From: Elusimicrobiota bacterium
Lineage (GTDB): Bacteria; CG03; SLGR01; PWQF01
Length of the DNA stretch: 7,694 nt
Assembly (NCBI GenBank): GCA_003557485.1
Contig: PWOI01000125.1
Location: 1 to 7,694, forward strand
Direction of reading: 5' to 3'
Part shown: positions 1-5,519 of the stretch, piece after piece
How positions within the stretch are numbered: the first letter of the stretch is position 1
Layout of the letters: every line of letters starts with the position of its first letter
Notes under the pieces: generated by a model
Databases searched by the model: none
What the model saw: the letters and a program-made list of their open reading frames with translations, nothing else
What the model was told of the DNA's origin: nothing
Program-made: the position numbers and the translations under genes

Positions 1-93
1 ATGAAAATGGAAGAAACAAAGTCTGAAAAAAATGAAAAATTTATGGAGAGAATTGAAGAGGTAAAATTATCGGAGGAATTGGTGGCTCAATGA
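1..93 (+). CDS. C-terminal end of an unidentified charged protein (or a 30-residue small protein)
   Basis: The frame is open from the first base of the window and ends with TGA at 91-93, giving 30 codons. The peptide is rich in Lys and Glu and has no Pro or Gly, so it probably forms an amphipathic helix or coiled coil. An ATG falls exactly at base 1 and another at base 7, but no ribosome binding site can be seen because the window starts here. It is most likely the tail of a longer upstream gene. It has the same orientation as the response regulator 132 bases downstream. I do not recognise a family and assign no function. Confidence 0.4.
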   Translation: MKMEETKSEKNEKFMERIEEVKLSEELVAQ

Positions 94-187
94 CTTTTAC
101 AGAACATTTGGGATTGACTCTTTTCTTTCAAAAAAAGAATTTACCAAGCTTTCACATTAATTTCAATCTAATTTCACATAGATAAAG

Positions 188-198
188 TATAATATAAT
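188..198 (+). promoter_or_regulatory. Candidate -10 region(s) for the response regulator
   Basis: Two overlapping exact TATAAT hexamers lie at 188-193 and 193-198, in the AT-rich gap between the short upstream frame and the response regulator start at 226. No convincing -35 is found at 16-18 bp; the nearest partial match is TTCAAT at 163-168, about 19 bp from the first hexamer. The surrounding DNA is so AT-rich that one hexamer could be chance. The rest of the 94-225 gap shows no gene or terminator that I can support. Confidence 0.35.
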
Positions 199-225
199 TA
201 AAGAAAAGGTTAAAAATGGCTCAAT

Positions 226-585
226 ATGAAAATTTTAATTATTGATGATGAAGAAACTATAACATCCATGTTGGCTGATGTCTTTGAAGTTCACGGCAAT
301 ACTGTTATGATTGCTAATTCAGGACCGGAAGGATTATCCAAGGTTAATAGCTTTTTACCAGATATTATTACTTTAGACTTGAATATGCCCGGAATGGACG
401 GTTTTGAGGTTTTGGAGCAACTTAAGAAAAACCCACTAACCAGAAATATACCGGTTCTTATTGCATCAGTAAATGACGACAATAATTATATAAAAAAAGG
501 GATTCTTCTAGGAGCAAAAAAATACTTTATAAAACCATTTTCCATAGAAGACCTGGAAAAAGAAATTGAAAGATGCTGCGCCTGA
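226..585 (+). CDS. Single-domain response regulator (CheY-like receiver protein)
   Basis: The 119 residues make up one receiver domain with no output domain. The phosphorylation site is complete: acidic pair D7/D8, phospho-acceptor D51 in a TLDLNMPGMDG context, switch residue S81 (Thr in many homologues), and K103 followed by P104 in the usual K-P pair. Spacing D51-S81-K103 equals that of CheY. Such proteins relay phosphate from a histidine kinase to a protein target, as in chemotaxis or phosphorelays; no kinase or chemotaxis gene lies in the window. The start at 226 fits the domain, but the best Shine-Dalgarno-like AAAGG (205-209) is 16 bases upstream and is better placed for an out-of-frame ATG at 216. 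The stop lies 15 bases from the convergent ZIP gene. The coding DNA is visibly more AT-rich than the minus-strand genes. Confidence 0.93.
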   Translation: MKILIIDDEETITSMLADVFEVHGNTVMIANSGPEGLSKVNSFLPDIITLDLNMPGMDGFEVLEQLKKNPLTRNIPVLIASVNDDNNYIKKGILLGAKKYFIKPFSIEDLEKEIERCCA

Positions 586-600
586 AATTAAGCATTGAAT

Positions 601-1341
601 TTAGATGCTGAGCAGTATTATTATTGCAAGTATTACACCGACTGCAATTCCGGCTGTTGCGGCATGCCCTTCTGTTCTTTTCTGAGCACCCGGTATAAGC
701 TCGTGGCATGTAATGTAAAGCATGGCTCCCCCGGCAAAACCAAGCCCTATACTGAGCATAACAGGTGAAGTCATACCGATCCATCCACCTATAAATGACC
801 CAAAGCCCATAGGAACACCGGCCAATACTGTATACCACAGAACTTTTAAGGGTGATATTTCCGCGGCCGACAGAGGGATTGCCATAGCCATTCCTTCAGG
901 AATATTATGAAGGGTCAGTACAAATGCTATGGTAATCCCAAGAACCGGATCTCTGGCAAAACTTGTTCCTATGGCTATCCCCTCGGGAAAATTATGAAGA
1001 GCTATACCAATACCAAGTAAAACACCAACACGGATAAGAGAAACCTGAGAACTCAAGTTTTCGTCCGATATTTCCTTATGGGGAAGAAAATTATCAAGAC
1101 CCATCATTACCAAAACCCCAAGCATAATACCGAATGAGGCAAGCACCAGGCCTCCATCCTCTATTGCGTGAGGTATAAGCTCCTTAAAAACAACCGCAAG
1201 CATTATTCCCGCTGCAAACCCCAGAAGGCTGCTGAGAGGGAGTTTAAGTTTTCTATGCGTAAAAACAGCTATAAGGCCGCCACCGGCAGTACCGGCGATT
1301 CCCGCCGCCAAACCCAACGCAAAAATATTAATTAGATACAT
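601..1341 (-). CDS. zupT: ZIP-family divalent metal transporter (ZupT/GufA-like)
   Basis: This 246-residue integral membrane protein carries the ZIP signatures: HNFPEG at residues 116-121 and HNIPEG at 145-150, whose His, Asn and Glu residues form the metal site, and HELIPGA at 213-219. About eight hydrophobic segments are visible, with a short loop of mixed charge near 86-97 instead of the long His-rich loop of many eukaryotic ZIPs. Length matches bacterial ZupT (about 250-270). Members import Zn2+, Fe2+, Mn2+ and similar ions into the cytoplasm; the sequence does not say which. An AAAGGAAAT ribosome site about 8 bases before the ATG supports the start. The gene begins inside the last 10 bases of fur, so it is very likely translated from the same mRNA and controlled by that regulator. 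Confidence 0.92.
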   Translation of the reverse strand: MYLINIFALGLAAGIAGTAGGGLIAVFTHRKLKLPLSSLLGFAAGIMLAVVFKELIPHAIEDGGLVLASFGIMLGVLVMMGLDNFLPHKEISDENLSSQVSLIRVGVLLGIGIALHNFPEGIAIGTSFARDPVLGITIAFVLTLHNIPEGMAMAIPLSAAEISPLKVLWYTVLAGVPMGFGSFIGGWIGMTSPVMLSIGLGFAGGAMLYITCHELIPGAQKRTEGHAATAGIAVGVILAIIILLSI

Positions 1342-1784
1342 TTTTTATTTCCTTTCTTTTTACTGCACTTTAGGCAAATGCCGAAAATATCAAGCCTATG
1401 GCTAGAAGGTTTAAATCCATGTTCGGCACAGAGTTTTTCCTGCATTTCTTCTATCTGACTACTGTATACCTCAATATAGCTGTCACAAACTGTACATACC
1501 AGGTGATCATGATGTGTGTCTTCTGTCTTTACCTCGTACCTTGTTACCTTATCACCTTGGTCAACTTCATCTGCAACTCCCGACTTATTGAGTAGTTTAA
1601 GGGTCCTGAAAACCGTTGCCCTGCCTGCAGAGATCCCTCTGTTCCTTAGAAGTTCATAAAGTTCATCAACGCTGAGGTGCCGGCGTGATTCCAGAAAAAC
1701 CCCGGCTATGTCTATTCTCTGCCTGGTCACCTGCAGGTTATTATCATCAATATATTTTCTGAACTTTTTAATCGGGGTTTTCAT
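1332..1784 (-). CDS. fur: Fur-family metal-responsive transcriptional regulator
   Basis: The 150-residue protein has Fur architecture. An N-terminal winged helix (about 1-85) includes the recognition-helix stretch SAGRATVFRTLKLL (52-65). A C-terminal dimerisation and metal-binding domain follows, with HHDH at 91-94 and two CxxC pairs, C97/C100 and C137/C140, that form the structural zinc site of many Fur, PerR and Zur proteins. The stretch from IEEMQ (111-115) to the second CxxC resembles Fur more than Zur, but the sensed metal cannot be read from sequence. These proteins repress metal uptake genes when metal is plentiful. The gene overlaps zupT by 10 bases and has a Fur-box-like operator directly upstream, which together suggest an autoregulated metal-import operon. 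No Shine-Dalgarno sequence precedes the ATG. Start and length are normal for the family. Confidence 0.93.
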   Translation of the reverse strand: MKTPIKKFRKYIDDNNLQVTRQRIDIAGVFLESRRHLSVDELYELLRNRGISAGRATVFRTLKLLNKSGVADEVDQGDKVTRYEVKTEDTHHDHLVCTVCDSYIEVYSSQIEEMQEKLCAEHGFKPSSHRLDIFGICLKCSKKKGNKKCI

Positions 1785-1785
1785 T

Positions 1786-1806
1786 TGAATATGAATTTCA
1801 ATTTCA
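1786..1806 (-). promoter_or_regulatory. Candidate Fur operator: two overlapping 7-1-7 motifs
   Basis: Two 15-bp motifs resembling the Fur core TGATAAT-n-ATTATCA occur at 1786-1800 and 1792-1806, offset by exactly 6 bp. By hand count the first matches 10 of 14 defined positions and the second 9 of 14. Each begins TGA and ends TCA. A 21-bp site built from two such motifs 6 bp apart is the described architecture of Fur boxes bound by two dimers. The site lies between the -10 hexamer and the fur start codon and covers the predicted transcription start, a good place for repression. AT richness raises the chance of accidental matches. Confidence 0.5.
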
Positions 1807-1811
1807 TGAAT

Positions 1812-1839
1812 ATTATAAAAAATACTTATTAAATGTCAA
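1812..1839 (-). promoter_or_regulatory. Sigma-70-type promoter for fur-zupT
   Basis: Read on the minus strand, an exact TTGACA (1839-1834) is followed after 16 bp by an exact TATAAT (1817-1812). Transcription would start near 1805, about 20 bases before the fur ATG. The promoter lies in the 76-base gap between rnfD and fur, so fur-zupT can be expressed separately from rnfD. Confidence 0.75.
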
Positions 1840-1860
1840 ACAACTGCAACTTACTACTTT

Positions 1861-2865
1861 TTATGTGCCGTAAATACGGGGAGATGTGTATCGTTCTATT
1901 AGGGGTACTGCGGCGTTCATCAGGAGTATGGCAAACATCACTCCTTCGGGATAACCGCTGAAGGTTCTTATAAGTACGGTAAGAAATCCGGAGCCAATAC
2001 CGAAAACAAGCTTGCCTTTCGGTGAAGCCGGGGTCGTAACTGGGTCGGTTACCATATATGTCCCACCCAAAAACACGCCCCCTAAAAGAAGAGTAAATAT
2101 AGGATTTATAAATTTATCCGGAGCAAATAGCCAAAGTATTCCAGAGAAGACTGCAATTGAAGTAAAATATGAAAGAGGAAGCCGCCAGTCCGCCGCTCCT
2201 GACAAAAGAAGCACCGCAAGGCCAATGAGTATAAGAATCCCTGACGTCTCGCCTGCACTCCCCTTCCTTTCACCCAGTAAGTACGGAATATAGAAAGAAG
2301 AGCCTGGAGTTTTTTCTTCAAATTTTATTCTATTAAGCGGTGTGGCTTCACTGACAGCGTCAGAATGCAAACCCGGGGATAAGCCGTATGGTAGACTGCG
2401 CGGGGTCATTGCGTACTGGGTTATTATAAGAGGAAAAGCCGCAGCAAGAAAGGCTCTTCCCATAAGCGCAGGATTGAAAATATTTTTACCCAGGCCCCCG
2501 AAGACATGCTTTACAATCAAAATTGCAAAAACCGCGCCTATAAAAGCAGCCCAGAGAGGAAAACCCGGAGGAAGAATCAGAGCAAGTATTACCCCTGTTA
2601 CTGCAGCGCTTGAGAAACTCTCCGTAGAAAGCGGGGCTTTTCTCATTTTTAATGCAGCATATTCGGAGATAAGAGATGCACTGATACAGCAAAGAAAAAG
2701 ATATATAACTCTTACACCGAAAAAATAAACTGCGCCGAAGCAGGGAAAGAGAAGAGCAAGTAAAGTCAGTCGCATCATTTTACCCGTACTCATACTTCCT
2801 CCTATATGTGGCGCCGGTATGATATTAAGCTTTATTTTCTTTTCTTTGGTTTTTTTATCTTTCAT
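1861..2865 (-). CDS. rnfD: RnfD-type membrane flavoprotein subunit of an Rnf electron-transfer complex
   Basis: The 334-residue protein has about ten hydrophobic segments after a basic N-terminus and matches the RnfD/NqrB family along its full length. Visible landmarks are PAPHIGG (17-23), GGLGKNIFNPALMGRAFL (123-140), SEAT (172-175) followed by PL, GETSG (205-209), TDPVTTPASPKG (273-284) and YPEGVMFAILLMNAAVPLIER (305-325). T175 is the expected site of covalent FMN attachment, added by an ApbE-type flavin transferase encoded elsewhere. Most relatives have a small residue where E173 stands. Rnf complexes couple ferredoxin:NAD+ electron transfer to Na+ or H+ movement across the cytoplasmic membrane, and rnfD normally sits with rnfC, G, E, A and B. 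None of these is in the window. It has its own likely promoter, a gap on both sides and no clear Shine-Dalgarno. Length is normal, so it is not a fragment. Confidence 0.93.
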   Translation of the reverse strand: MKDKKTKEKKIKLNIIPAPHIGGSMSTGKMMRLTLLALLFPCFGAVYFFGVRVIYLFLCCISASLISEYAALKMRKAPLSTESFSSAAVTGVILALILPPGFPLWAAFIGAVFAILIVKHVFGGLGKNIFNPALMGRAFLAAAFPLIITQYAMTPRSLPYGLSPGLHSDAVSEATPLNRIKFEEKTPGSSFYIPYLLGERKGSAGETSGILILIGLAVLLLSGAADWRLPLSYFTSIAVFSGILWLFAPDKFINPIFTLLLGGVFLGGTYMVTDPVTTPASPKGKLVFGIGSGFLTVLIRTFSGYPEGVMFAILLMNAAVPLIERYTSPRIYGT

Positions 2866-2887
2866 AGGCTTTTATTGTACGTGGATT

Positions 2888-2915
2888 ATTCTATACTTTT
2901 TTACTTTTCTGTCAA
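2888..2915 (-). promoter_or_regulatory. Sigma-70-type promoter for rnfD
   Basis: On the minus strand an exact TTGACA (2915-2910) is followed after 16 bp by TAGAAT (2893-2888), a 5-of-6 match to the -10 consensus. The -35 overlaps the stop codon of the methyltransferase gene. Transcription would start near 2881, leaving a leader of only about 15 bases with no obvious ribosome binding site. Confidence 0.6.
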
Positions 2916-3661
2916 CTTTTTTTCTTTACAGCAGACCATACCATATCAACAGACCTGCTGCTTTTGAAGGGATCCATTTGGTAGGAGCCAAATAATTTTA
3001 TGTCAATCAAACCGGTTTTCTTCATTATTTTTATAACTTGCTTCGAGGAAATCCTTGGAATGTCGGCGGGACCGGCTGTTTCCATTTCCCACTTTCTTTC
3101 TCCGGCGGCTTTAAAAAGCGTTATAAAAAAGGGATGCATAAATTTACTGGAAGTTGAAAAACTTCTAAGAAAAACATATTCTCCGTTTTCGGTTACCGCA
3201 CTGCGGGGCTCGGACCAGGAATTTCTCTCTTTTTCAAAATTAAGAGTTTGAAATACCACTACACCCCCGGGCTTTAAGAGATCAAAAAACCTTTTAATAA
3301 CTTTACGGTATGAAGACTGCGAAGCAAGAAGGGCCGCTGTGTTCCCAAGACTATAGACAGCATCAAATTTGCGCCTGCTGAAAATTTTACCTTCAAGAAA
3401 ATCCCCTTCTATAAGTTCAATATTAGCGGACCCGCAATAAGCGGTATCAAACTTTTTGTCCGCCACACTTACGCTGTAACCCTTTTTCTCCATAGCTGCG
3501 GCATGGCGGCACGGCCCTCCCCCCACATCCAGCAAATTACCGGAATCCAAACCACGGCAATTTAACTGTTCCTGCAGAAAAGGGATCTCACGGGCAAGCC
3601 TTGAATCCCAGTCTATCATAAGTGAATATTTTTCCGCTGATTTTATGAATTTTCTTATCAT
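2912..3661 (-). CDS. Class I SAM-dependent methyltransferase of unknown substrate
   Basis: The 249-residue protein has a Rossmann-type methyltransferase core. Motif I is LLDVGGGPCRHAAAMEKKGY (43-62), which binds S-adenosylmethionine. The acidic end of strand 2 is D68 in SVADKKFD, EGDF is at 85-88, FDAVYSLGNTAALL (99-112) forms strand 4, and LLKPGGVVVFQT (128-139) is the post-core motif. The C-terminal part (about 140-249) supplies substrate specificity and gives no clear clue; its last segment resembles generic Methyltransf_11/25-type enzymes acting on small molecules. The ATG overlaps the stop of the CHR transporter gene in an ATGA, and a GGGGG tract lies about 8 bases upstream, so translation is probably coupled. 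Its place at the end of the cofactor operon hints at a related role, which I cannot specify. Confidence 0.85.
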   Translation of the reverse strand: MIRKFIKSAEKYSLMIDWDSRLAREIPFLQEQLNCRGLDSGNLLDVGGGPCRHAAAMEKKGYSVSVADKKFDTAYCGSANIELIEGDFLEGKIFSRRKFDAVYSLGNTAALLASQSSYRKVIKRFFDLLKPGGVVVFQTLNFEKERNSWSEPRSAVTENGEYVFLRSFSTSSKFMHPFFITLFKAAGERKWEMETAGPADIPRISSKQVIKIMKKTGLIDIKLFGSYQMDPFKSSRSVDMVWSAVKKKS

Positions 3662-4176
3662 ATAAGGACCCCCAGAATACCGGCAAAAATTATTATAAAA
3701 GCCGGATGTATTCCGCTTAAAAAGAAAAGAATTCCGAAAAGAACTGCAAAAAGGACTGTTTTAGGAACCGCAAGACTTTCAATTCCTATAAGTTTAAATG
3801 CGGCAGCAATTATCATTGCAAAAACGGCTATACGCACCATTTCCATCGACCCGGACAGTGCTGAAGAATGACGGTATTTCATATAAAGCGGAATTAAGGC
3901 CATTATTAAAATAGCAGGAGGAAGAAAATTACCTGTATTGGCGGCAAGCGCGCCGAAAACACCGCCCTTTTTATATCCAACATAGGTGGCGTACTTAACG
4001 GAAATAGCCCCGGGAAAAACAGTAGTTATACCGCTTACTTCCAGAAACTCATCCCTCTCCATCCAGCCATAACGCTCCACAACTTCCTTCTCCATAAGAG
4101 GTATAAAAGAATAAGCGCCGCCAAAGGCAAAAAGGCCAACCCTGAAGAAAACTATAAAAAGCTGCAGATATATCAC
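3658..4176 (-). CDS. Single-domain CHR (chromate-type) ion transporter
   Basis: This 172-residue membrane protein is one CHR domain, about half a full-length ChrA. Conserved features are GLFAFGGAYSFIPLMEKEVV (14-33), the cytoplasmic YGWMERDEFLE stretch (36-46), PGAISVKYATYVGYKKGG (55-72, with PGA where many homologues have PGP) and GALAANTGNFLPP (75-87). Four or five hydrophobic helices follow. Short CHR proteins are usually encoded as adjacent pairs that work together; no second copy is present here. Known ChrA proteins export chromate, but many CHR homologues have no proven substrate. The gene starts with GTG, preceded by AAAGGA about 10 bases upstream, only 4 bases after the MogA-family gene, and overlaps the methyltransferase by 4. 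Inclusion in a molybdenum-cofactor operon suggests a related oxyanion, such as molybdate or tungstate; this is inference. Confidence 0.88.
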   Translation of the reverse strand: MIYLQLFIVFFRVGLFAFGGAYSFIPLMEKEVVERYGWMERDEFLEVSGITTVFPGAISVKYATYVGYKKGGVFGALAANTGNFLPPAILIMALIPLYMKYRHSSALSGSMEMVRIAVFAMIIAAAFKLIGIESLAVPKTVLFAVLFGILFFLSGIHPAFIIIFAGILGVLI

Positions 4177-4180
4177 AGAC

Positions 4181-4648
4181 TTAATGTCCTTTGCCTTTTA
4201 TCATATCGACTGCATGTGGTATTATACCAATCACTGCAGACAGGGACTCTATGGCTCCCTCCGGAGAACCGGGCAGGTTTATTATGAGGGTTCTTCCCTT
4301 CTGGGCGCTTATTCCCCTGGAAAGAGCCGCTCTTTCTGTCATTTTAAACCCCTCTAGGCGCATCAGCTGGCTTATTCCAGGTATCTCCCTTTCAGCTACA
4401 GAGGCCGTTGCTTCCGGGGTGAAATCATAAGGACCAAGTCCGGTTCCGCCTGTTGTAAAAATAACTTCTACCCCCTCACCGATACATTCAACCAGTTTCT
4501 CTTTTATCCTCTCCATATCATCTTTTATTATCTTATATGAAACAATATCAAAACCGGCCCCTTTAAGGATCTCTATTACTTTTTTTCCGGAAGTATCATC
4601 CGCTTTCTCGCGGCTTGAAGAAACAGAGACAACAGCAGTCTTTATCAT
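4181..4648 (-). CDS. mog: MogA/MoaB-family molybdopterin adenylyltransferase
   Basis: The 155-residue protein is a single MoCF_biosynth domain. Diagnostic motifs are DDTSG (17-21), TTGGTGLGPYDFTPEAT (65-81) with D75 at the conserved catalytic Asp, and the molybdopterin-binding NLPGSP (124-129). Members adenylylate molybdopterin with ATP before metal insertion by MoeA; some MoaB-type proteins do the same for tungsten cofactor. The LPGSP and SRGISAQKGRT (110-120) segments resemble the MogA half of MOSC-MogA fusion proteins. Here the two are separate genes joined by a 4-base ATGA overlap. AAGGAGAT lies about 12 bases before the ATG. Cytoplasmic; no truncation. MogA versus MoaB cannot be settled from sequence alone, but the position in the operon makes a cofactor role secure. 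Confidence 0.92.
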   Translation of the reverse strand: MIKTAVVSVSSSREKADDTSGKKVIEILKGAGFDIVSYKIIKDDMERIKEKLVECIGEGVEVIFTTGGTGLGPYDFTPEATASVAEREIPGISQLMRLEGFKMTERAALSRGISAQKGRTLIINLPGSPEGAIESLSAVIGIIPHAVDMIKGKGH

Positions 4649-5073
4649 AAAACTACCGTATCTCCTTCCCTTACATATCCTCCGGAAATGACTTCCAGAA
4701 ATATTCCTTCATCGCTCATTGCGCATTTACCAAGTTCTTTTCCTATCCTGCACATATCAACGCATTTTTTACCTAAACCGGTTACCTTAAGACGCACGGA
4801 CTTGACTGTCAATATGTCTCCTGTTTTAAGATTTTCCGGCACTTTGCCGCTAAAAATCAGGTTTTCAGCCATATCACCTGCAGAGACTTCTATCCCTTTT
4901 TTTCTCATCCGTAAAAGCGAATCTTCAAATAAAAGAGATACCTGTCGTTTTCCTCCAAGAGCATGCGCATCCCCTTTAATACCGGCTCCTTGAATAAATT
5001 CCGCAGAGGAGACCCGGGATTTAGGCTCCCCTTTTTTTTCTGAAATTAAAAGGGCCTTAACTTTCTCTTTCAT
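4645..5073 (-). CDS. MOSC-domain protein (molybdenum cofactor sulfurase C-terminal-like)
   Basis: The 142-residue protein is a stand-alone MOSC domain. The N-terminal half has GAGIKGDAHAL (29-39), RQVSLL (43-48) and GDMAEN (66-71). The C-terminal half has three cysteines, C104, C108 and C117, in GKKCVDMC...GKCAMSDEGIF, then GGYVREGD (131-138). A conserved cysteine in MOSC domains is thought to carry or transfer sulfur or bind the cofactor. The Cx3Cx8C arrangement is typical of the small MOSC proteins that accompany, or are fused to, MoaC and MogA in anaerobes. It starts 17 bases inside the end of moaC and overlaps the mog start by 4 bases, so all three are likely translated in step. The exact reaction is not established for this subfamily. 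No strong ribosome site precedes the start, consistent with coupling. Confidence 0.88.
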   Translation of the reverse strand: MKEKVKALLISEKKGEPKSRVSSAEFIQGAGIKGDAHALGGKRQVSLLFEDSLLRMRKKGIEVSAGDMAENLIFSGKVPENLKTGDILTVKSVRLKVTGLGKKCVDMCRIGKELGKCAMSDEGIFLEVISGGYVREGDTVVL

Positions 5074-5509
5074 AATCGCCGCTTTTACCGCCTGTTTTTT
5101 TGATAAGCTTTATTTCTTTTATTGAAGCACTTCTGTCAATAGGCTTGACCATATCATATATATTCAAAAGAGCCGCCGATGCAGCCGTCAGGGCTTCCAT
5201 TTCAACTCCTGTTCTATCGAAGGCTTTTACTTCTACTTCAACTCTGATGCCTCCCTTCTCAGGATTAATATCGGCCCGGCATCCCGTTATCCTCACAGGG
5301 TGGCAGAGAGGAACAATAGAAGGAGTCATTTTTACTGCAGAAACGGCCGCTGCTTCCGAAAGACGGATAACGTCTCCTTTAGGTATCTGCCCGCTTTTTA
5401 TCAAAACAAGTGTTTCTTTGCTTAACTTTATAAAACCTCCGGCAACAGCCGTCCGGTTAGTCTCTTCCTTGGAACTTATGTCCGTCATCTTTATTTTATT
5501 TTCAGGCAC
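5057..5509 (-). CDS. moaC: Cyclic pyranopterin monophosphate synthase MoaC
   Basis: The 150-residue protein matches MoaC throughout: MTDIS (8-12), KGDV (44-47), PLCHP (67-71), VEMEALTAASAALLNIYDM (102-120) and KKTGGKSGDY (137-146). The active-site set is present: K44, H70, E103/E105, D119 and K122. MoaC converts the MoaA product 3',8-cyclo-7,8-dihydro-GTP into cyclic pyranopterin monophosphate, the first stable intermediate of molybdenum cofactor synthesis, in the cytoplasm as a hexamer. The start is GTG at 5509-5507, chosen because a perfect AGGAGG lies 4 bases upstream; the ATG at residue 8 would leave it too far away. The coding region begins 8 bases after the moaA stop, whose codon overlaps the AGGAGG. 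Confidence 0.96.
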   Translation of the reverse strand: MPENKIKMTDISSKEETNRTAVAGGFIKLSKETLVLIKSGQIPKGDVIRLSEAAAVSAVKMTPSIVPLCHPVRITGCRADINPEKGGIRVEVEVKAFDRTGVEMEALTAASAALLNIYDMVKPIDRSASIKEIKLIKKTGGKSGDYERES

Positions 5510-5513
5510 TCTG

Positions 5514-5519
5514 CCTCCT
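5514..5519 (-). promoter_or_regulatory. Ribosome binding site that fixes the moaC GTG start
   Basis: A perfect AGGAGG on the minus strand ends 4 bases before the GTG used by moaC and overlaps the TAG stop of moaA. It is the strongest Shine-Dalgarno in the window and decides the start in favour of GTG over the ATG seven codons downstream. Confidence 0.8.

Noticed and set aside
82-225. GGCTCAAT present at both 85-92 and 218-225, near a stop and a start
   Set aside because: An 8-base match between two spots is not enough to call a repeat or a duplication.
586-612. Bidirectional terminator between the response regulator and zupT
   Set aside because: Only a 5-bp AGCAT/ATGCT stem with a 9-base loop is present, with no T-tract; too weak to call.
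1785-1807. Eight-residue leader peptide on the minus strand starting at 1807 and ending in a TGA that overlaps the fur ATG
   Set aside because: The geometry is suggestive, but the ATG would lie at the predicted transcription start, has no ribosome site, and its bases are part of the likely Fur operator; chance in AT-rich DNA explains it.
2342-2728. 128-codon plus-strand open frame opposite rnfD
   Set aside because: The opposite strand encodes an unmistakable RnfD; this frame has no recognisable motif and no ribosome site linked to a gene context.
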